A stretch of DNA of 44,272 bases from Candidatus Anoxychlamydiales bacterium (GCA_011065125.1 JAAKFI010000009.1:1-44272); one strand, 5' to 3'; shown: positions 8,922 through 18,582, numbered from the stretch's first letter. The notes: generated from the letters alone by a model not told the origin. Made by a program: numbers and translations.

Positions 8922-9287
8922 TTATGATTTAGATACTTTTTTTTCATAGTCTTCTAAGCTTAAAAGTTTTTCAAACTCATCGAAATTTTGAACTTTTATT
9001 TTAAAAATCCATCCCTCTTTTTCAGGCGATGTATTTAACTTATCTAATGATTGATTTAATTCCTTGTTGACATCGATTATCTCTCCAGAAATCGGGCTGT
9101 GCACATCTACAGCTGCTTTATCAGATTCTACAATGCAAACCTCTTCATTTGCATTTACTTTTTTTAAGTCTGGAAGTTTAATATTTATAATTTGACCAAG
9201 ATGCATTTTTCCATAATTTGTAATTCCTATAATTAATGTATTTTCATCAAATTTTTCTGCCCATTCATGAGAATTTGAAAATCGCAT
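8922..9287 (-). CDS. gcvH: Glycine cleavage H-like lipoyl carrier protein
   Basis: 121 residues, the usual size for H protein. It opens with SHEWAEKFDENTLIIGIT, typical of GcvH. The lipoyl lysine is Lys57 in VESDKAAVD, within the expected hairpin followed by HSPISGEI. An aspartate before the lysine (ESDKA rather than ESVKA) recalls lipoyl domains of 2-oxoacid dehydrogenase E2 subunits. A strong binding site, AAAGGAG, lies 6 bases before the ATG. No P, T or L protein genes are in the window, as in Chlamydia where gcsH stands with lplA. It may therefore serve as a lipoate reservoir or relay (inference) rather than in glycine breakdown. It lies in the minus-strand series between the CBM9-like and AsmA-like genes. 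Confidence 0.93.
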   Translation of the reverse strand: MRFSNSHEWAEKFDENTLIIGITNYGKMHLGQIINIKLPDLKKVNANEEVCIVESDKAAVDVHSPISGEIIDVNKELNQSLDKLNTSPEKEGWIFKIKVQNFDEFEKLLSLEDYEKKVSKS

Positions 9288-9338
9288 AAATAACTCCTTT
9301 AAGACAAATATAATAGAAATAACATAAATATTATAGAT

Positions 9339-9971
9339 CTATTTTATTAGATTTAAAGTTGAATATAAATGAGGACTTCTCTCTAGTTTATGTTCAATAT
9401 CTGATATATTAAAATTAACTGAGCTTTTTAAATATCTATTAATTCTATAAGTGAAACCCATTTTTGAAAAATTATTAATATCATATCCATATAAGCAATC
9501 ATTTGGAATTGTAATGTCCATAGAATATGTATTTTTTTTTATATATGATCTATTTTTTAAAAGATTATGATCACAAATTGGATGCATATCATTAGCACTA
9601 AATCTTGTTATTTCTTTAGCCTTTAGTTTTTGAACGGGCTGCATAAAAAAAACAAAATGATGGCAAAATTTAGTAATATATCCTTTAGTCTTCAAATTTC
9701 TAGTATCTATAAAAAGTTCTATACTATCGCCTCTTTTAACTTCTGGATATGTTGATTTCACAAAGCTCTCATTTACATCAAAATGAAAAAATAATCCCTT
9801 ATTTGAATAAGCTACATATACCTCGGCAATATCCTCTTGATTTAAATATTTAGAAAGATTTGATAATTGATATTTTTTATTTATTAATTTAGAAAAATTA
9901 CCAAATGGATAAATAGGTATATCAATATCAAAAAAATTTAAAGGATTTAGATTATTTAAACTTTCAAACAT
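9339..9971 (-). CDS. CBM9/DOMON-like beta-sandwich protein
   Basis: 210 residues. The stretch EVYVAYSNKGLFFHFDVNES, the motif RGDSIELFIDTRN (about residues 80-92) and the FCHHFVFF segment match the carbohydrate-binding-module-9-like fold, where the acidic GDSVELFID motif is the most conserved part. No signal peptide or membrane helix is visible, so it is predicted cytoplasmic unless exported by another route. The ATG comes 3 bases after the stop of the PpiD-like gene, so the two are translationally coupled. The ligand is unknown; in bacteria such domains also act as unspecialised ligand-binding or structural modules. Confidence 0.6.
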   Translation of the reverse strand: MFESLNNLNPLNFFDIDIPIYPFGNFSKLINKKYQLSNLSKYLNQEDIAEVYVAYSNKGLFFHFDVNESFVKSTYPEVKRGDSIELFIDTRNLKTKGYITKFCHHFVFFMQPVQKLKAKEITRFSANDMHPICDHNLLKNRSYIKKNTYSMDITIPNDCLYGYDINNFSKMGFTYRINRYLKSSVNFNISDIEHKLERSPHLYSTLNLIK

Positions 9972-9974
9972 ATT

Positions 9975-12176
9975 TTAATTTCTTAAAGGAATAACTATCA
10001 AATCTTTATCTTTCAATTCTTTTACAAAATTACTAATTAAAATTTTTGTCGCTTCATCATTTAATTTACTTTTAGATTCATCAAACTTATCATTTGAAAT
10101 AATCTCTTCAGAGATATTATTTAAATAATAAAATGTAATACTTCCATTGTCATTTACCAAAATATCTGAAAAAGTTTTTTCTTTTTGTGAAAAAATTTGT
10201 TTTTCAAAAGATGATAACTCTTCAGTTCTTTGAATTTTTTTATTATTAGAATGAAGCTTAAATTGTAAGTCCGTATTAATTTGATTATTTTTATCTTCTT
10301 TTAATAAATTTAAATTTTTATTTACAAAATCATACATTCTATATTTTGCAAGTGAATTTAAGGATTTATCCTTAATGTAGGGTAGAGATTTTAAATTATT
10401 TAAACTTTCTTCAAATACAATTTCAGCAACCATATCTTTTACATTTTTAAAATCTTTATAACTGCCATCACTATTTTTAAATTTACTATATTTCTTTTTT
10501 ATATTTTCATAATTTTCTTTTAAATATTTTTGCAGAATATTATCTATTATCTTTTCATCTAAAGACTCTTTAAAAGTAATGAGTTTTTTTTCAGGATGTT
10601 TTTTTAGAATTGATACTTGATAATAATTATTATTATCTTCGCTATAATTTTCTATTTTATTTGTTTTTTCTAATTTTTCTAAAAATTCATCTGCTTTTTT
10701 AATATTGATAGGAAGTTTTGTGTTTTTAGATTTTATATTTATACTAATTTGTTTAGAAATGTCATCATTCAAGGCAATATCTATTAAATTTTTAGATGTT
10801 TTAATTATTTCTTTTCTTGAAAAATCATCTATTTTATCCCTTAAATATAAATTTAAATTTTCCAGTTCATTTACTTTATCTTCTTTTTTTGTTTGATATT
10901 TTATATTAGGAAAATTTTTTGTAATTAATTTGAAATTTTCATTTTCTAATTGCCAGTTATACATATCTTGAATTTTAATTTTCAAACATGCCTTATCTAA
11001 ATTAGTTTCTTTAACTTCTAAATCATAAGTTTTATATACTAATTGGGGATAGTTTGTTTCAATTTCAGCTAAATCTTTAAAGCTAAAAAGATTGTTATCA
11101 TTGCAAGTAGCTTTTAAATACATCTCAAATTGAATCATCTCATTAAAAGATTTAAACTGAAATTCACTTGGCAGCTCATATTCAGTTATATTAGCTTTCA
11201 AACTTGCAAATTTAGACATTTCATTTAATGTTAAATTATCAACAATTATAGAGTTTGTGACATCTTTTAGATATTTTCTGAATAAAAGAACATTTTTCCA
11301 CGTTTTATGTGCCAATTTTTCATTTAAATTTAAAATTTGCAGTTGCCTTATATAATATTCCTTAAAATTGCCTCTATCTTTTTCCTTAAGGGCTGATTTT
11401 AAGTTTTTTGAAATATCAGAAATAACTTCCTCATAAGATATGCTATAATTTTCAGTTTTTGCTTTTTTTGCAACATTTAGAACAAATTGTGATATTAAAT
11501 TTAAAGTATCGTTGCCAAACCAATCTGTAAAACCATGATTATTAAAAAGTGTTAAATTTTCATTATATAATCTCAAATCTTTTTGAATATTTTTCTTAGA
11601 GTTTTCTTCGAAATATAAAAGGTTTCTTAGAGTGTTTGTTGGAAATCTAGCTTCTTCAATATATAGTTGAGCTAAATTATTTACATAATCAACACTAACT
11701 TCATTATAACTTTGAACTTTTATTAATTTTTCTAAAATTTCAGGAGAGTATTTAGACCATAAGTTTTTCACACTAATTGCAGAATCGTATTTATGAGTAT
11801 ATGTTTTGAAATTTTTAATTTTATCGAAATTATTTTCTAAAAAAGGCTTTATCTGATCAAAGTATTTTTCTACTAAAACTTTAAAAATACTAGAACCTAA
11901 AATATCTTTTCTAATCACTCCGTCATTAAACAGATTAATAGCATTGTTTGTTTGATTATAGGCATCTGTAATATCTGTTTTCATAAAATAAGAAAGCATT
12001 TCTATTTCAGATAAATAAATTGTAGATCCATCAATAGCTTTAGATATTTTTTTATCTTTATCAATTTTAATATTTGTAACAGCTGCATTTGAACCGAAAA
12101 AAGCAAATGAAATTACAATAAAAAATATTACTATCGCAAAAAATATTTTTTGGTATTTTCGAAAAAATTTAAGCAT
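9975..12176 (-). CDS. PpiD/SurA-N-like membrane-anchored periplasmic chaperone
   Basis: 733 residues. The N-terminus MLKFFRKYQKIFFAIVIFF, one helix at about 10-28, and the following FAFFGSN are close to the start of PpiD (SurA_N_3 family), which tethers a helical chaperone to the outer face of the inner membrane. The rest is long, helical and rich in Lys/Asn/Glu. I cannot find a convincing parvulin peptidyl-prolyl isomerase domain, so it may be a chaperone only. An AGGAG site lies 6 bases before the ATG, 16 bases after proS ends. In C. trachomatis a hypothetical gene lies beside proS (CT392), and this may be its counterpart, but I recall that only loosely. Confidence 0.65.
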   Translation of the reverse strand: MLKFFRKYQKIFFAIVIFFIVISFAFFGSNAAVTNIKIDKDKKISKAIDGSTIYLSEIEMLSYFMKTDITDAYNQTNNAINLFNDGVIRKDILGSSIFKVLVEKYFDQIKPFLENNFDKIKNFKTYTHKYDSAISVKNLWSKYSPEILEKLIKVQSYNEVSVDYVNNLAQLYIEEARFPTNTLRNLLYFEENSKKNIQKDLRLYNENLTLFNNHGFTDWFGNDTLNLISQFVLNVAKKAKTENYSISYEEVISDISKNLKSALKEKDRGNFKEYYIRQLQILNLNEKLAHKTWKNVLLFRKYLKDVTNSIIVDNLTLNEMSKFASLKANITEYELPSEFQFKSFNEMIQFEMYLKATCNDNNLFSFKDLAEIETNYPQLVYKTYDLEVKETNLDKACLKIKIQDMYNWQLENENFKLITKNFPNIKYQTKKEDKVNELENLNLYLRDKIDDFSRKEIIKTSKNLIDIALNDDISKQISINIKSKNTKLPINIKKADEFLEKLEKTNKIENYSEDNNNYYQVSILKKHPEKKLITFKESLDEKIIDNILQKYLKENYENIKKKYSKFKNSDGSYKDFKNVKDMVAEIVFEESLNNLKSLPYIKDKSLNSLAKYRMYDFVNKNLNLLKEDKNNQINTDLQFKLHSNNKKIQRTEELSSFEKQIFSQKEKTFSDILVNDNGSITFYYLNNISEEIISNDKFDESKSKLNDEATKILISNFVKELKDKDLIVIPLRN

Positions 12177-12192
12177 CCTATTCTCCTACAAA

Positions 12193-13689
12193 TTAATACG
12201 CTTTAGCAAAAATTGCTTTTGATTTAGTTGATTTTGAGCAAAAAATACATTTCTCTTCTTTTTCGCTTTCTTTTAGATTTAAACATCTAACTGTAACTGA
12301 GAGTTCTTTTTTTAATTTTTCTTCTTCATTTTCATCTAAACAAAAATAAGCTTCAACAAAGCCTTTATTTTTATTTTTAGAAAAAAAGTTATAAAACTCT
12401 TTTTTGTCATCCATTTTGAAAGTATTCTCTTTTAAAAACTTACTAGCTCTTTCAAATAGTTTTTTTTGAATATCATCCAAAATTTTAGAAATATTATTTA
12501 AAAAATCTTCGATTGATAAACTATTAGATTCTAAAGTATCTCTTCTTGTAAAAAAGATATTATTTTTTTCAATATCTTTAGGTCCTATCTCTAAAATTAT
12601 TGGGCAGCCTTTTTTTATCCAAGACCATTTTTTTTCACCACCTCTCATATCTCTTAAATCTATTTTAACATCTAATTTTTTTGAGTGATATGCAATCTGA
12701 TTTAACTTTTCTTTTAATTCCATGCAAAAATTTAAAACATGATCTTTAGTCTCTTCTTTATGAATAATTGGTAAAATTACAACTTCTAAAGGCGCTATTT
12801 TTGGAGGAAGAACTAAACCGTTATCATCTGAATGAACCATGATAATTGAACCAATTAGTCTAGTAGTAACTCCCCAAGAGGTTGTCCAAGCATATTTCAA
12901 ATCTCCATTTTCATCAGAATATTTAATATTTGATGATTTTGAAAAATTTTGTCCAAGAAAATGAGAAGTGCCAGCTTGCAAAGCTTTACCATCTTGCATC
13001 ATATTTTCTAAGCAATATGTATCTTCAGCTCCTGGAAATTTTTCAAGTTTCGTCTTTTTCCCAATTAGTGTTGGTATAGCTAAATAATTTTCTAAAAAAT
13101 CTTTATAAAGATTTAGAATCTTAAAAACTTCCTCTAAAGCTTCGCTTTTAGAACTATGAGCTGTATGTCCTTCTTGCCATAAGAATTCTGTTGTTCTTAA
13201 AAAAAGCCTTGTTCTCATTTCCCATCTAACTATGTTTGCCCATTGATTTATAAGAAGAGGTAGATCTCTATATGATTCTATCCACTTTGAGAACATTGCT
13301 CCTATGATCATTTCTGATGTTGGTCTTACAATTAAAGGTTCATCTAATTTCGCACTTTCAGCTGGAACTAATTTACCATCTTTTCTTTCTAATCTATGAT
13401 GTGTTACAACAGCACACTCTTTGGCAAAGCCTTCAACGTGCTCAGCTTCCTTTTCTAAAAAAGACAGTGGAACAAAAAGAGGGAAATAAGCATTTTCATG
13501 ACCAGTATCTTTAATTTTTTTATTCAATATATTTTTTAAATTTTCCCAAATTGAATACCCATAAGGTTTGATGACCATACACCCTCTAACTGGAGAATGA
13601 TCAGCTAAATCTGCATGCTTTATAACTTCTTGATACCAAATTGGATAATTTTGGTCTCTTGTTGGATTAATTGCTGTTTTTTTTGCCAT
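12193..13689 (-). CDS. proS: Prolyl-tRNA synthetase, archaeal/eukaryotic type
   Basis: Charges tRNA-Pro with proline; class II synthetase. 498 residues, shorter than the bacterial form of about 570-580 that carries the editing insertion. Signs of the archaeal/eukaryotic type are the opening YPIWYQEVIKHADLADHSPV, motif 2 WEMRTRLFLRTTEFLWQEGH, the TSE and HGS-like regions (RPTSEM, TTSWGVTTRLIG) and a C-terminal zinc-type domain with four cysteines ending in AKAY. The C-terminal Tyr is characteristic of this subtype. C. trachomatis ProS (CT393) is, as I recall, the longer bacterial type, so this would be a subtype replacement. It has its own promoter candidate upstream. Confidence 0.96.
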   Translation of the reverse strand: MAKKTAINPTRDQNYPIWYQEVIKHADLADHSPVRGCMVIKPYGYSIWENLKNILNKKIKDTGHENAYFPLFVPLSFLEKEAEHVEGFAKECAVVTHHRLERKDGKLVPAESAKLDEPLIVRPTSEMIIGAMFSKWIESYRDLPLLINQWANIVRWEMRTRLFLRTTEFLWQEGHTAHSSKSEALEEVFKILNLYKDFLENYLAIPTLIGKKTKLEKFPGAEDTYCLENMMQDGKALQAGTSHFLGQNFSKSSNIKYSDENGDLKYAWTTSWGVTTRLIGSIIMVHSDDNGLVLPPKIAPLEVVILPIIHKEETKDHVLNFCMELKEKLNQIAYHSKKLDVKIDLRDMRGGEKKWSWIKKGCPIILEIGPKDIEKNNIFFTRRDTLESNSLSIEDFLNNISKILDDIQKKLFERASKFLKENTFKMDDKKEFYNFFSKNKNKGFVEAYFCLDENEEEKLKKELSVTVRCLNLKESEKEEKCIFCSKSTKSKAIFAKAY

Positions 13690-13718
13690 TAAAAAGCCTT
13701 CATATTTAGTAAATAACC

Positions 13719-13747
13719 ATTATACAAACTAAATATTTAAAAGTGAA
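13719..13747 (-). promoter_or_regulatory. Promoter candidate for proS and following genes
   Basis: On the minus strand: TTCACT (13747-13742), 17-base spacer, consensus TATAAT (13724-13719), about 30 bases before the proS ATG, with GAAGG between. It supports transcription start here rather than only from lplA. Confidence 0.55.
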
Positions 13748-13763
13748 TTTGTAAAAAAAAGCA

Positions 13764-14447
13764 TCATAAATTTTTAAAAGAGTTCAATATATTTTTTTTA
13801 ACTTTCTCTCTATTTTCATTAATATTTTGATTATTGAAGATAGCAAAGGAGCTATTTAAAATACCTTCTACAACCTCTTTTTCTTTAATAATTTTATTTA
13901 ATAATTCGATATCTGGTTTTACTAAACAAATGCTTGCTTGATGTAGATACCCATTTTTTTTTCTTCTTTGCGCTGCACCTAAAATTTTCTTATTTTTATA
14001 TATAAGATCGAATTTGGTAGGTTTAGCCATACAAAAATTATCAAGGATGGTATTTTTATTTTTAATTTCTTCTTTTAAAAAGAAGCTTTTATTTAAAAAT
14101 TCATCGATTGCATTTAGAGTTAAATTATTGACAAACTCATAATTTTTTAAAGGATCTAAAAAAAAACTTTTATGATTTCTAGGCATTAAAAATGAAAAAG
14201 CAATATCCCAAATATGAAATACTATCCCACCACCTGTTGGTCTTTTAGCAAAATCAATATCAAAATCATTTAAAATATTTAAGTTAATATACTTTTCAAT
14301 GTTTATAAAATGACCAAAAGTAAAAGATTTTTTCTCAAATTCATAAAAATGTAAAATAGATTTATCTTTTAAATTATTTAATAATTCAAGATCAATTTGC
14401 ATATTTTTTTTAGCGCTATTTTCTTTAGTATCAATTATTTTAATCAT
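13764..14447 (-). CDS. lplA: Lipoate-protein ligase A family protein
   Basis: 227 residues. Attaches lipoate (or octanoate) to lipoyl domains using ATP. The signature RPTGGGIVFH (residues 69-78) is the lipoate/ATP loop. KNKKILGAAQRR (about 151-162) holds the lysine that contacts the acyl-adenylate. The size is that of the short LplA/LipM catalytic domain without the C-terminal accessory domain. Chlamydia has lplA next to clpC (CT285/CT286) and near gcsH, as here. Likely substrates are GcvH (8.9 kb) and E2 subunits elsewhere. Few codons are conserved outside the motifs, so octanoyl transfer cannot be excluded. Confidence 0.88.
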   Translation of the reverse strand: MIKIIDTKENSAKKNMQIDLELLNNLKDKSILHFYEFEKKSFTFGHFINIEKYINLNILNDFDIDFAKRPTGGGIVFHIWDIAFSFLMPRNHKSFFLDPLKNYEFVNNLTLNAIDEFLNKSFFLKEEIKNKNTILDNFCMAKPTKFDLIYKNKKILGAAQRRKKNGYLHQASICLVKPDIELLNKIIKEKEVVEGILNSSFAIFNNQNINENREKVKKNILNSFKNL

Positions 14448-14589
14448 TTTAATCTTAATTTTTTCTTAAATTTTAAAAAATATGTATTTGTGAGTAAAGA
14501 AATATTATTATCATCCAATATTTAGATCTATACCTCTTATTATAAATAATTTATATGAGTTTCTTTTTAAAAATAAATTATTTGTTAAA

Positions 14590-14618
14590 TTTACAAAAAA
14601 TAAAAATAGATATACAAT
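14590..14618 (+). promoter_or_regulatory. clpC promoter
   Basis: TTTACA (14590-14595), 17-base spacer, TACAAT (14613-14618), 38 bases before the clpC ATG; AAGG at 14644-14647. It lies in the 209-base divergent gap between lplA and clpC. I see no CIRCE-type inverted repeat in that gap. Confidence 0.6.
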
Positions 14619-14656
14619 GAAATTTGGTAATCAAATTATAAACAAGGTTAATTTTC

Positions 14657-17164
14657 ATGTTTGATAAATTTACAAATAGAGCAAAGCAAGTTATAAAACT
14701 GGCTAAAAAAGAGTCTCAAAGACTAAATCATAACTACTTAGGAACAGAGCATATCTTGCTAGGTCTTCTAAAATTAGGTCAAGGAATAGCTGTAAACGTC
14801 CTTAGAAACATGAATTTAAGCTACGATACAATTAGAACTGAAGTTGAAAAAATTGTAGGGTTTGGACCTGAAGCTCAAGTATATGCAGATCCGGCACTTA
14901 CAGCTAAAGTGAAAAAAGTTTTTGAATATGCAAACGAAGAAGCTTTAAATTTAAATCATAATTATGTTGGTACAGAGCATTTATTACTTGCACTTTTAAG
15001 ACAAAATGATGGTGTAGCGAGTCAAGTATTAGAAAACATGCAAGTAGACTTAAAAGAAATTAGAAAAGAAATATTAAAAGAACTTGAAACATTCAATTTA
15101 CAACTTCCACCTATGAACACATCTTCTCAATCTAGTTCTTCTTCTCAAAAAGCTTCTAATTCATCAGCTGAAAAAATGCCTGCTTTAAAAGCTTATGGTC
15201 ATGATTTAACTGAGCTTGCTAAAGAAAAGAAAATGGATCCTGTAATTGGAAGAAAAAAAGAGATAGAAAGACTAATTTTAATATTATGTAGAAGAAGAAA
15301 AAACAACCCTGTTTTAATTGGAGAAGCAGGAGTTGGTAAAACAGCGATAGTTGAAGGACTTGCTCATGCAATTGTAAATGGTGATGTTCCGGATATATTA
15401 AGAAACAAAAAACTAATTTCTCTAGATTTAACCTTGATGATTGCTGGAACTAAATATAGAGGGCAATTTGAAGAGCGAATTAAAGCTGTTATGGATGAAA
15501 TTAAAAAAAATGGAAATGTTTTACTTTTCATTGACGAACTTCATACAATAGTTGGAGCTGGAGCTGCTGAGGGAGCAATTGATGCTTCTAATATATTAAA
15601 ACCAATGCTTTCACGTGGAGAAATTCAATGTATTGGAGCTACAACTTTAGATGAATATAGAAAATTTATTGAAAAAGACGCAGCATTAGAGAGAAGATTC
15701 CAAAAAATTCATGTAGTACCGCCTAGCGTCATTGAATCTGAATTTATCTTAAAAGGTTTAAAATCTAAATATGAAGAGCATCATAATTGTAATTATACAG
15801 ATTCTGCTATTCATGCTGCTGTAGAACTTTCTGATAGATATATTTCGGGTAGATTTTTACCAGATAAGGCAATTGATCTAATGGATGAAGCCGGAGCAAA
15901 AGCTAGAATTGAAACTATGCATCAATCTCCTGAGATAACTCAAAAAGAAACAGAAATAGATGATTTAAGACAAAAAAAAGAAAATGCTATTGGAAATCAA
16001 GAATATGAAAAAGCAGCGAAGTTAAGAGATAGTGAAAAAAAATTAAGAGAAGAACTTCAAAAAATCAAGAGAGAGAGAGAGCAAGCAAAAGAAGAGCATA
16101 AAGCAATAGTTGATGAGGAAGATGTAGCATCAATAGTAGCAAAACAAACTGGAGTTCCAATATCTAGGCTTACTCAATCAGAAATTGATAAGATCGTTCA
16201 TATGGAAAAAATATTATTCAATGATATTATTGGACAAAACGATGCTGTTGAAAGAGTTTGCAGAGCAATTAAAAGATCAAGGGCAGATATAAAAGACCCT
16301 AAAAGACCTATCGGTTCATTTTTATTCTTAGGCCCAACTGGAGTTGGTAAAACACACTTAGCAAAACTTTTAGCTATTAATTTATTTGGTGGAGAAGAAT
16401 CATTAATCCAAGTTGATATGTCTGAATATATGGAGAAATTTGCTGTTAGCAGAATGACAGGATCTCCTCCTGGATATGTAGGACACGAAGATGGAGGCCA
16501 ATTAACAGAACAAGTAAGACAAAGACCATATAGTGTAATACTATTTGATGAAGTTGAAAAAGCTCATCCAGATATTATGAATTTACTACTTCAAATAATG
16601 GAAGAAGGTAAATTAACAGATTCTATGGGTAGAAAAATTGATTTTAAAAATACTATTATAATCATGACTTCTAATCTTGGAGCTGACTTAATTAGAAAAT
16701 CTACAGAAGTTGGATTTGGAGCAAGCGGAGATAGTTTAGATTATAAATCCATGCAATCTAAAATTGAAGGTGCTGTAAAAAAACATTTCAAACCTGAATT
16801 TTTAAATAGATTAGATAATTATATTATTTTCAAAGCGCTAGATAAACAATCTTTAAAACATGTAATTGATTTAGAGTTTGTAAAACTTCAAAAACGTTTA
16901 AATAATAAGGGGATTGGTATTTCATTAGATGATAAAGCTAAAGAGTTTTTAGTAAATAAAGGATTCGATCCTTCTATGGGAGCTAGACCTCTTAGAAGAA
17001 CTCTAGAGCAATATTTAGAAGATCCTCTAGCTGAAAAATTACTTTTAAATCCTGATTCTAAAGTTGATTTCAAAATCTCATCTGATAAAGATAAATTATT
17101 ATTTGAAGAAACAGAAAGAAAAGAAAAAAATAAAGATAAAGAAGAAGAAAGCTCAAAAATATAA
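14657..17164 (+). CDS. clpC: ClpC ATPase of the Clp protease
   Basis: 835 residues, the normal size. Unfolds substrates and feeds them to ClpP. Two Clp-N repeats (about 1-75 and 80-150, each with NHNYxGTEH), a Ser/Gln linker (155-172), AAA1 with Walker [10 protein letters not shown] (222-230), a UVR-type coiled segment (about 430-470), and AAA2 with GPTGVGKTH (about 560-568) followed by the VDMSEYME and [13 protein letters not shown] loops. The C-terminal D2-small domain ends in a charged Lys/Glu tail. Divergent from lplA as in C. trachomatis (CT285/CT286). No ctsR or mcsB genes are adjacent, so regulation by that route is not supported here. Confidence 0.98.
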   Translation: MFDKFTNRAKQVIKLAKKESQRLNHNYLGTEHILLGLLKLGQGIAVNVLRNMNLSYDTIRTEVEKIVGFGPEAQVYADPALTAKVKKVFEYANEEALNLNHNYVGTEHLLLALLRQNDGVASQVLENMQVDLKEIRKEILKELETFNLQLPPMNTSSQSSSSSQKASNSSAEKMPALKAYGHDLTELAKEKKMDPVIGRKKEIERLILILCRRRKNNPVLIGEAGVGKTAIVEGLAHAIVNGDVPDILRNKKLISLDLTLMIAGTKYRGQFEERIKAVMDEIKKNGNVLLFIDELHTIVGAGAAEGAIDASNILKPMLSRGEIQCIGATTLDEYRKFIEKDAALERRFQKIHVVPPSVIESEFILKGLKSKYEEHHNCNYTDSAIHAAVELSDRYISGRFLPDKAIDLMDEAGAKARIETMHQSPEITQKETEIDDLRQKKENAIGNQEYEKAAKLRDSEKKLREELQKIKREREQAKEEHKAIVDEEDVASIVAKQTGVPISRLTQSEIDKIVHMEKILFNDIIGQNDAVERVCRAIKRSRADIKDPKRPIGSFLFLGPTGVGKTHLAKLLAINLFGGEESLIQVDMSEYMEKFAVSRMTGSPPGYVGHEDGGQLTEQVRQRPYSVILFDEVEKAHPDIMNLLLQIMEEGKLTDSMGRKIDFKNTIIIMTSNLGADLIRKSTEVGFGASGDSLDYKSMQSKIEGAVKKHFKPEFLNRLDNYIIFKALDKQSLKHVIDLEFVKLQKRLNNKGIGISLDDKAKEFLVNKGFDPSMGARPLRRTLEQYLEDPLAEKLLLNPDSKVDFKISSDKDKLLFEETERKEKNKDKEEESSKI

Positions 17165-17216
17165 AAGTATTTTATAGAATTTAAATTTTTAAATGAAAGT
17201 TTTAATAAAATGCTTT
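17164..17216. terminator. Possible shared terminator of clpC and HTH-ptsN
   Basis: Long-range inverted repeat AAAGTATTTTAT (17164-17175) / ATAAAATGCTTT (17205-17216), 12 pairs with one T-G, enclosing a smaller ATTTAAA/TTTAAAT hairpin. It fills the gap between two converging genes. AT-rich, so uncertain. Confidence 0.4.
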
Positions 17217-17219
17217 AAT

Positions 17220-17972
17220 TTACCTAACTTTTTCAAGTCCGGGAACACTTAATTTAGCTTCCCATTTTTTTATGTAATTTAAAAGTGAAGGCTTACTTGG
17301 GTGCTGATTAATAAACTTTAAAATCTCTTTATTTCTCGTTAAATGAGCAATTTTAGCAAGTAAATTAAGATGTCTTCTATCATCACAAGCAAATAAAAAG
17401 AAAAGTGTTTTTACAGGTTTCCCATCTAAAGCACCAAACTCAATTGGATGATTTAAATATACAGTACAAATTACATCGAAAGTTTTAGGGATTAAAAAAT
17501 CTCTTGTATGAGGTACTGCAATACCATGATTCAAAGCTGTCGGCATTAAATTTTCTCTATCTAATAAAAGATCGGTTAATACATTTGAATCTAAAGATAA
17601 TTTTTTAGCTATTGTTAAAACAGCTTCTTTTATTACACTTTTTTTATCTTTGGCTTTGATATTAGTAATTATACCACCATTGTGCATAGCTCTATATAAA
17701 GAATAAGCTTGAGTCCCAACTTTTTTAGATATTAATTTTTCAGCTTGATCACTTTTCAAACTAATCATTTTATTTTTATCCGAAAAAGGATTAGATTCAT
17801 CGCTTATTTTCCCTCTTTTACAAGATAAAACCCAATCTTCAATTTCATTTCTTGAAAATCTATATTGATGATTTAAACGATAAGCTGGAATCTTACCTTC
17901 TTGAAGCCATCTTCTAATAGTTGTTTCTGATACATTTAAAAGATCTGCTACATCTTTAATTTTAAGATCCAT
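17220..17972 (-). CDS. ptsN: EIIA-Ntr (PtsN) fused to an N-terminal excisionase/MerR-type HTH
   Basis: 250 residues. Residues 1-50 form a helix-turn-helix of the excisionase/MerR-like class (IKDVADLLNVSETTIRRWLQEGKIPAYRL). Residues about 105-245 are a PTS EIIA domain with the phospho-acceptor His155 in HGIAVPHTRD. The fusion implies that phosphorylation state could control DNA binding. Such a fused copy is known in Chlamydia beside a plain ptsN. GGGAG lies 8 bases before the ATG. A perfect palindrome sits just upstream of the -10, so self-regulation is plausible. No sugar-specific PTS gene is in the window. Confidence 0.93.
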   Translation of the reverse strand: MDLKIKDVADLLNVSETTIRRWLQEGKIPAYRLNHQYRFSRNEIEDWVLSCKRGKISDESNPFSDKNKMISLKSDQAEKLISKKVGTQAYSLYRAMHNGGIITNIKAKDKKSVIKEAVLTIAKKLSLDSNVLTDLLLDRENLMPTALNHGIAVPHTRDFLIPKTFDVICTVYLNHPIEFGALDGKPVKTLFFLFACDDRRHLNLLAKIAHLTRNKEILKFINQHPSKPSLLNYIKKWEAKLSVPGLEKVR

Positions 17973-17995
17973 TTTATCACTCCCAAAAAAGCTTA

Positions 17996-18017
17996 ATTAT
18001 ATATTTTGATATCAAAA
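17996..18017 (-). promoter_or_regulatory. -10 box and palindromic operator candidate before HTH-ptsN
   Basis: TATAAT (18001-17996) with the perfect 14-base palindrome TTTTGATATCAAAA (18004-18017) directly upstream, inside the -10/-35 spacer. No good -35 is present, which fits a regulator-dependent promoter. The gene it precedes encodes an HTH protein. Confidence 0.5.
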
Positions 18018-18063
18018 AAAATATATAAATGAAAGTTTTTTTTTTAAAAATGAATAGAAATGA

Positions 18064-18582
18064 CTAAAATTGACTAAACAATTTTAATATGTCTTCTTTT
18101 GCTTTTAGTCTTAGAATGTTTTTTCTTAAATCAACCTCTCTAATAGCAATAGTTAATTTTGATAAAAGTTGTAGATACTCATTTTGTTTAGATTCAGGAC
18201 CGCCAATCATAAAAATAATTCTAACAGGATTTTTATCAATGGATTTCCAATCAATTCCTGTTTGCTTTAGTATTCCAATAGCTATGAAAAAATCATCTAA
18301 ATCATCTAATTTAGCATGAGGAATAGCAACACCCATACCGATGCCTGTAGAAATAATTTTTTCTCTTTCAATTATTGCTTGATAAAATTTATTTTTATCT
18401 TTAAAAACATTTTTTTTATCAAGAGCATCAATCATTTCAGAAATAGCTTCATTTCTGTTTTTTGATTTCAAAAAACAAATAGAAGTTTCATCTAGAAGAT
18501 CACTTATTCTAGAAATATTTTTCTTTTTAAATTTGAAAAGCTCACCAATTGTAGCTTTTTTAATTTTTGCCAGTATGGCCAA
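18064..18582 (-). CDS. ptsN: EIIA-Ntr nitrogen-PTS regulatory protein, plain form
   Basis: 172 residues. A single EIIA domain with the phospho-acceptor His89 in GMGVAIPHAKL; typical PtsN length is about 155-160. It starts with TTG at 18582; no in-frame ATG is available and the frame is closed 15 bases upstream by TAA. A G-rich stretch (GAGGGGGG) before it can serve as the binding site. It overlaps dut by 23 bases, so it is translationally coupled. Cluster order accD-dut-ptsN-HTH-ptsN matches C. trachomatis CT293-CT290. Both EIIA proteins keep their histidines, so both can presumably be phosphorylated, although no HPr or EI gene is in view. Confidence 0.92.
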   Translation of the reverse strand: MAILAKIKKATIGELFKFKKKNISRISDLLDETSICFLKSKNRNEAISEMIDALDKKNVFKDKNKFYQAIIEREKIISTGIGMGVAIPHAKLDDLDDFFIAIGILKQTGIDWKSIDKNPVRIIFMIGGPESKQNEYLQLLSKLTIAIREVDLRKNILRLKAKEDILKLFSQF

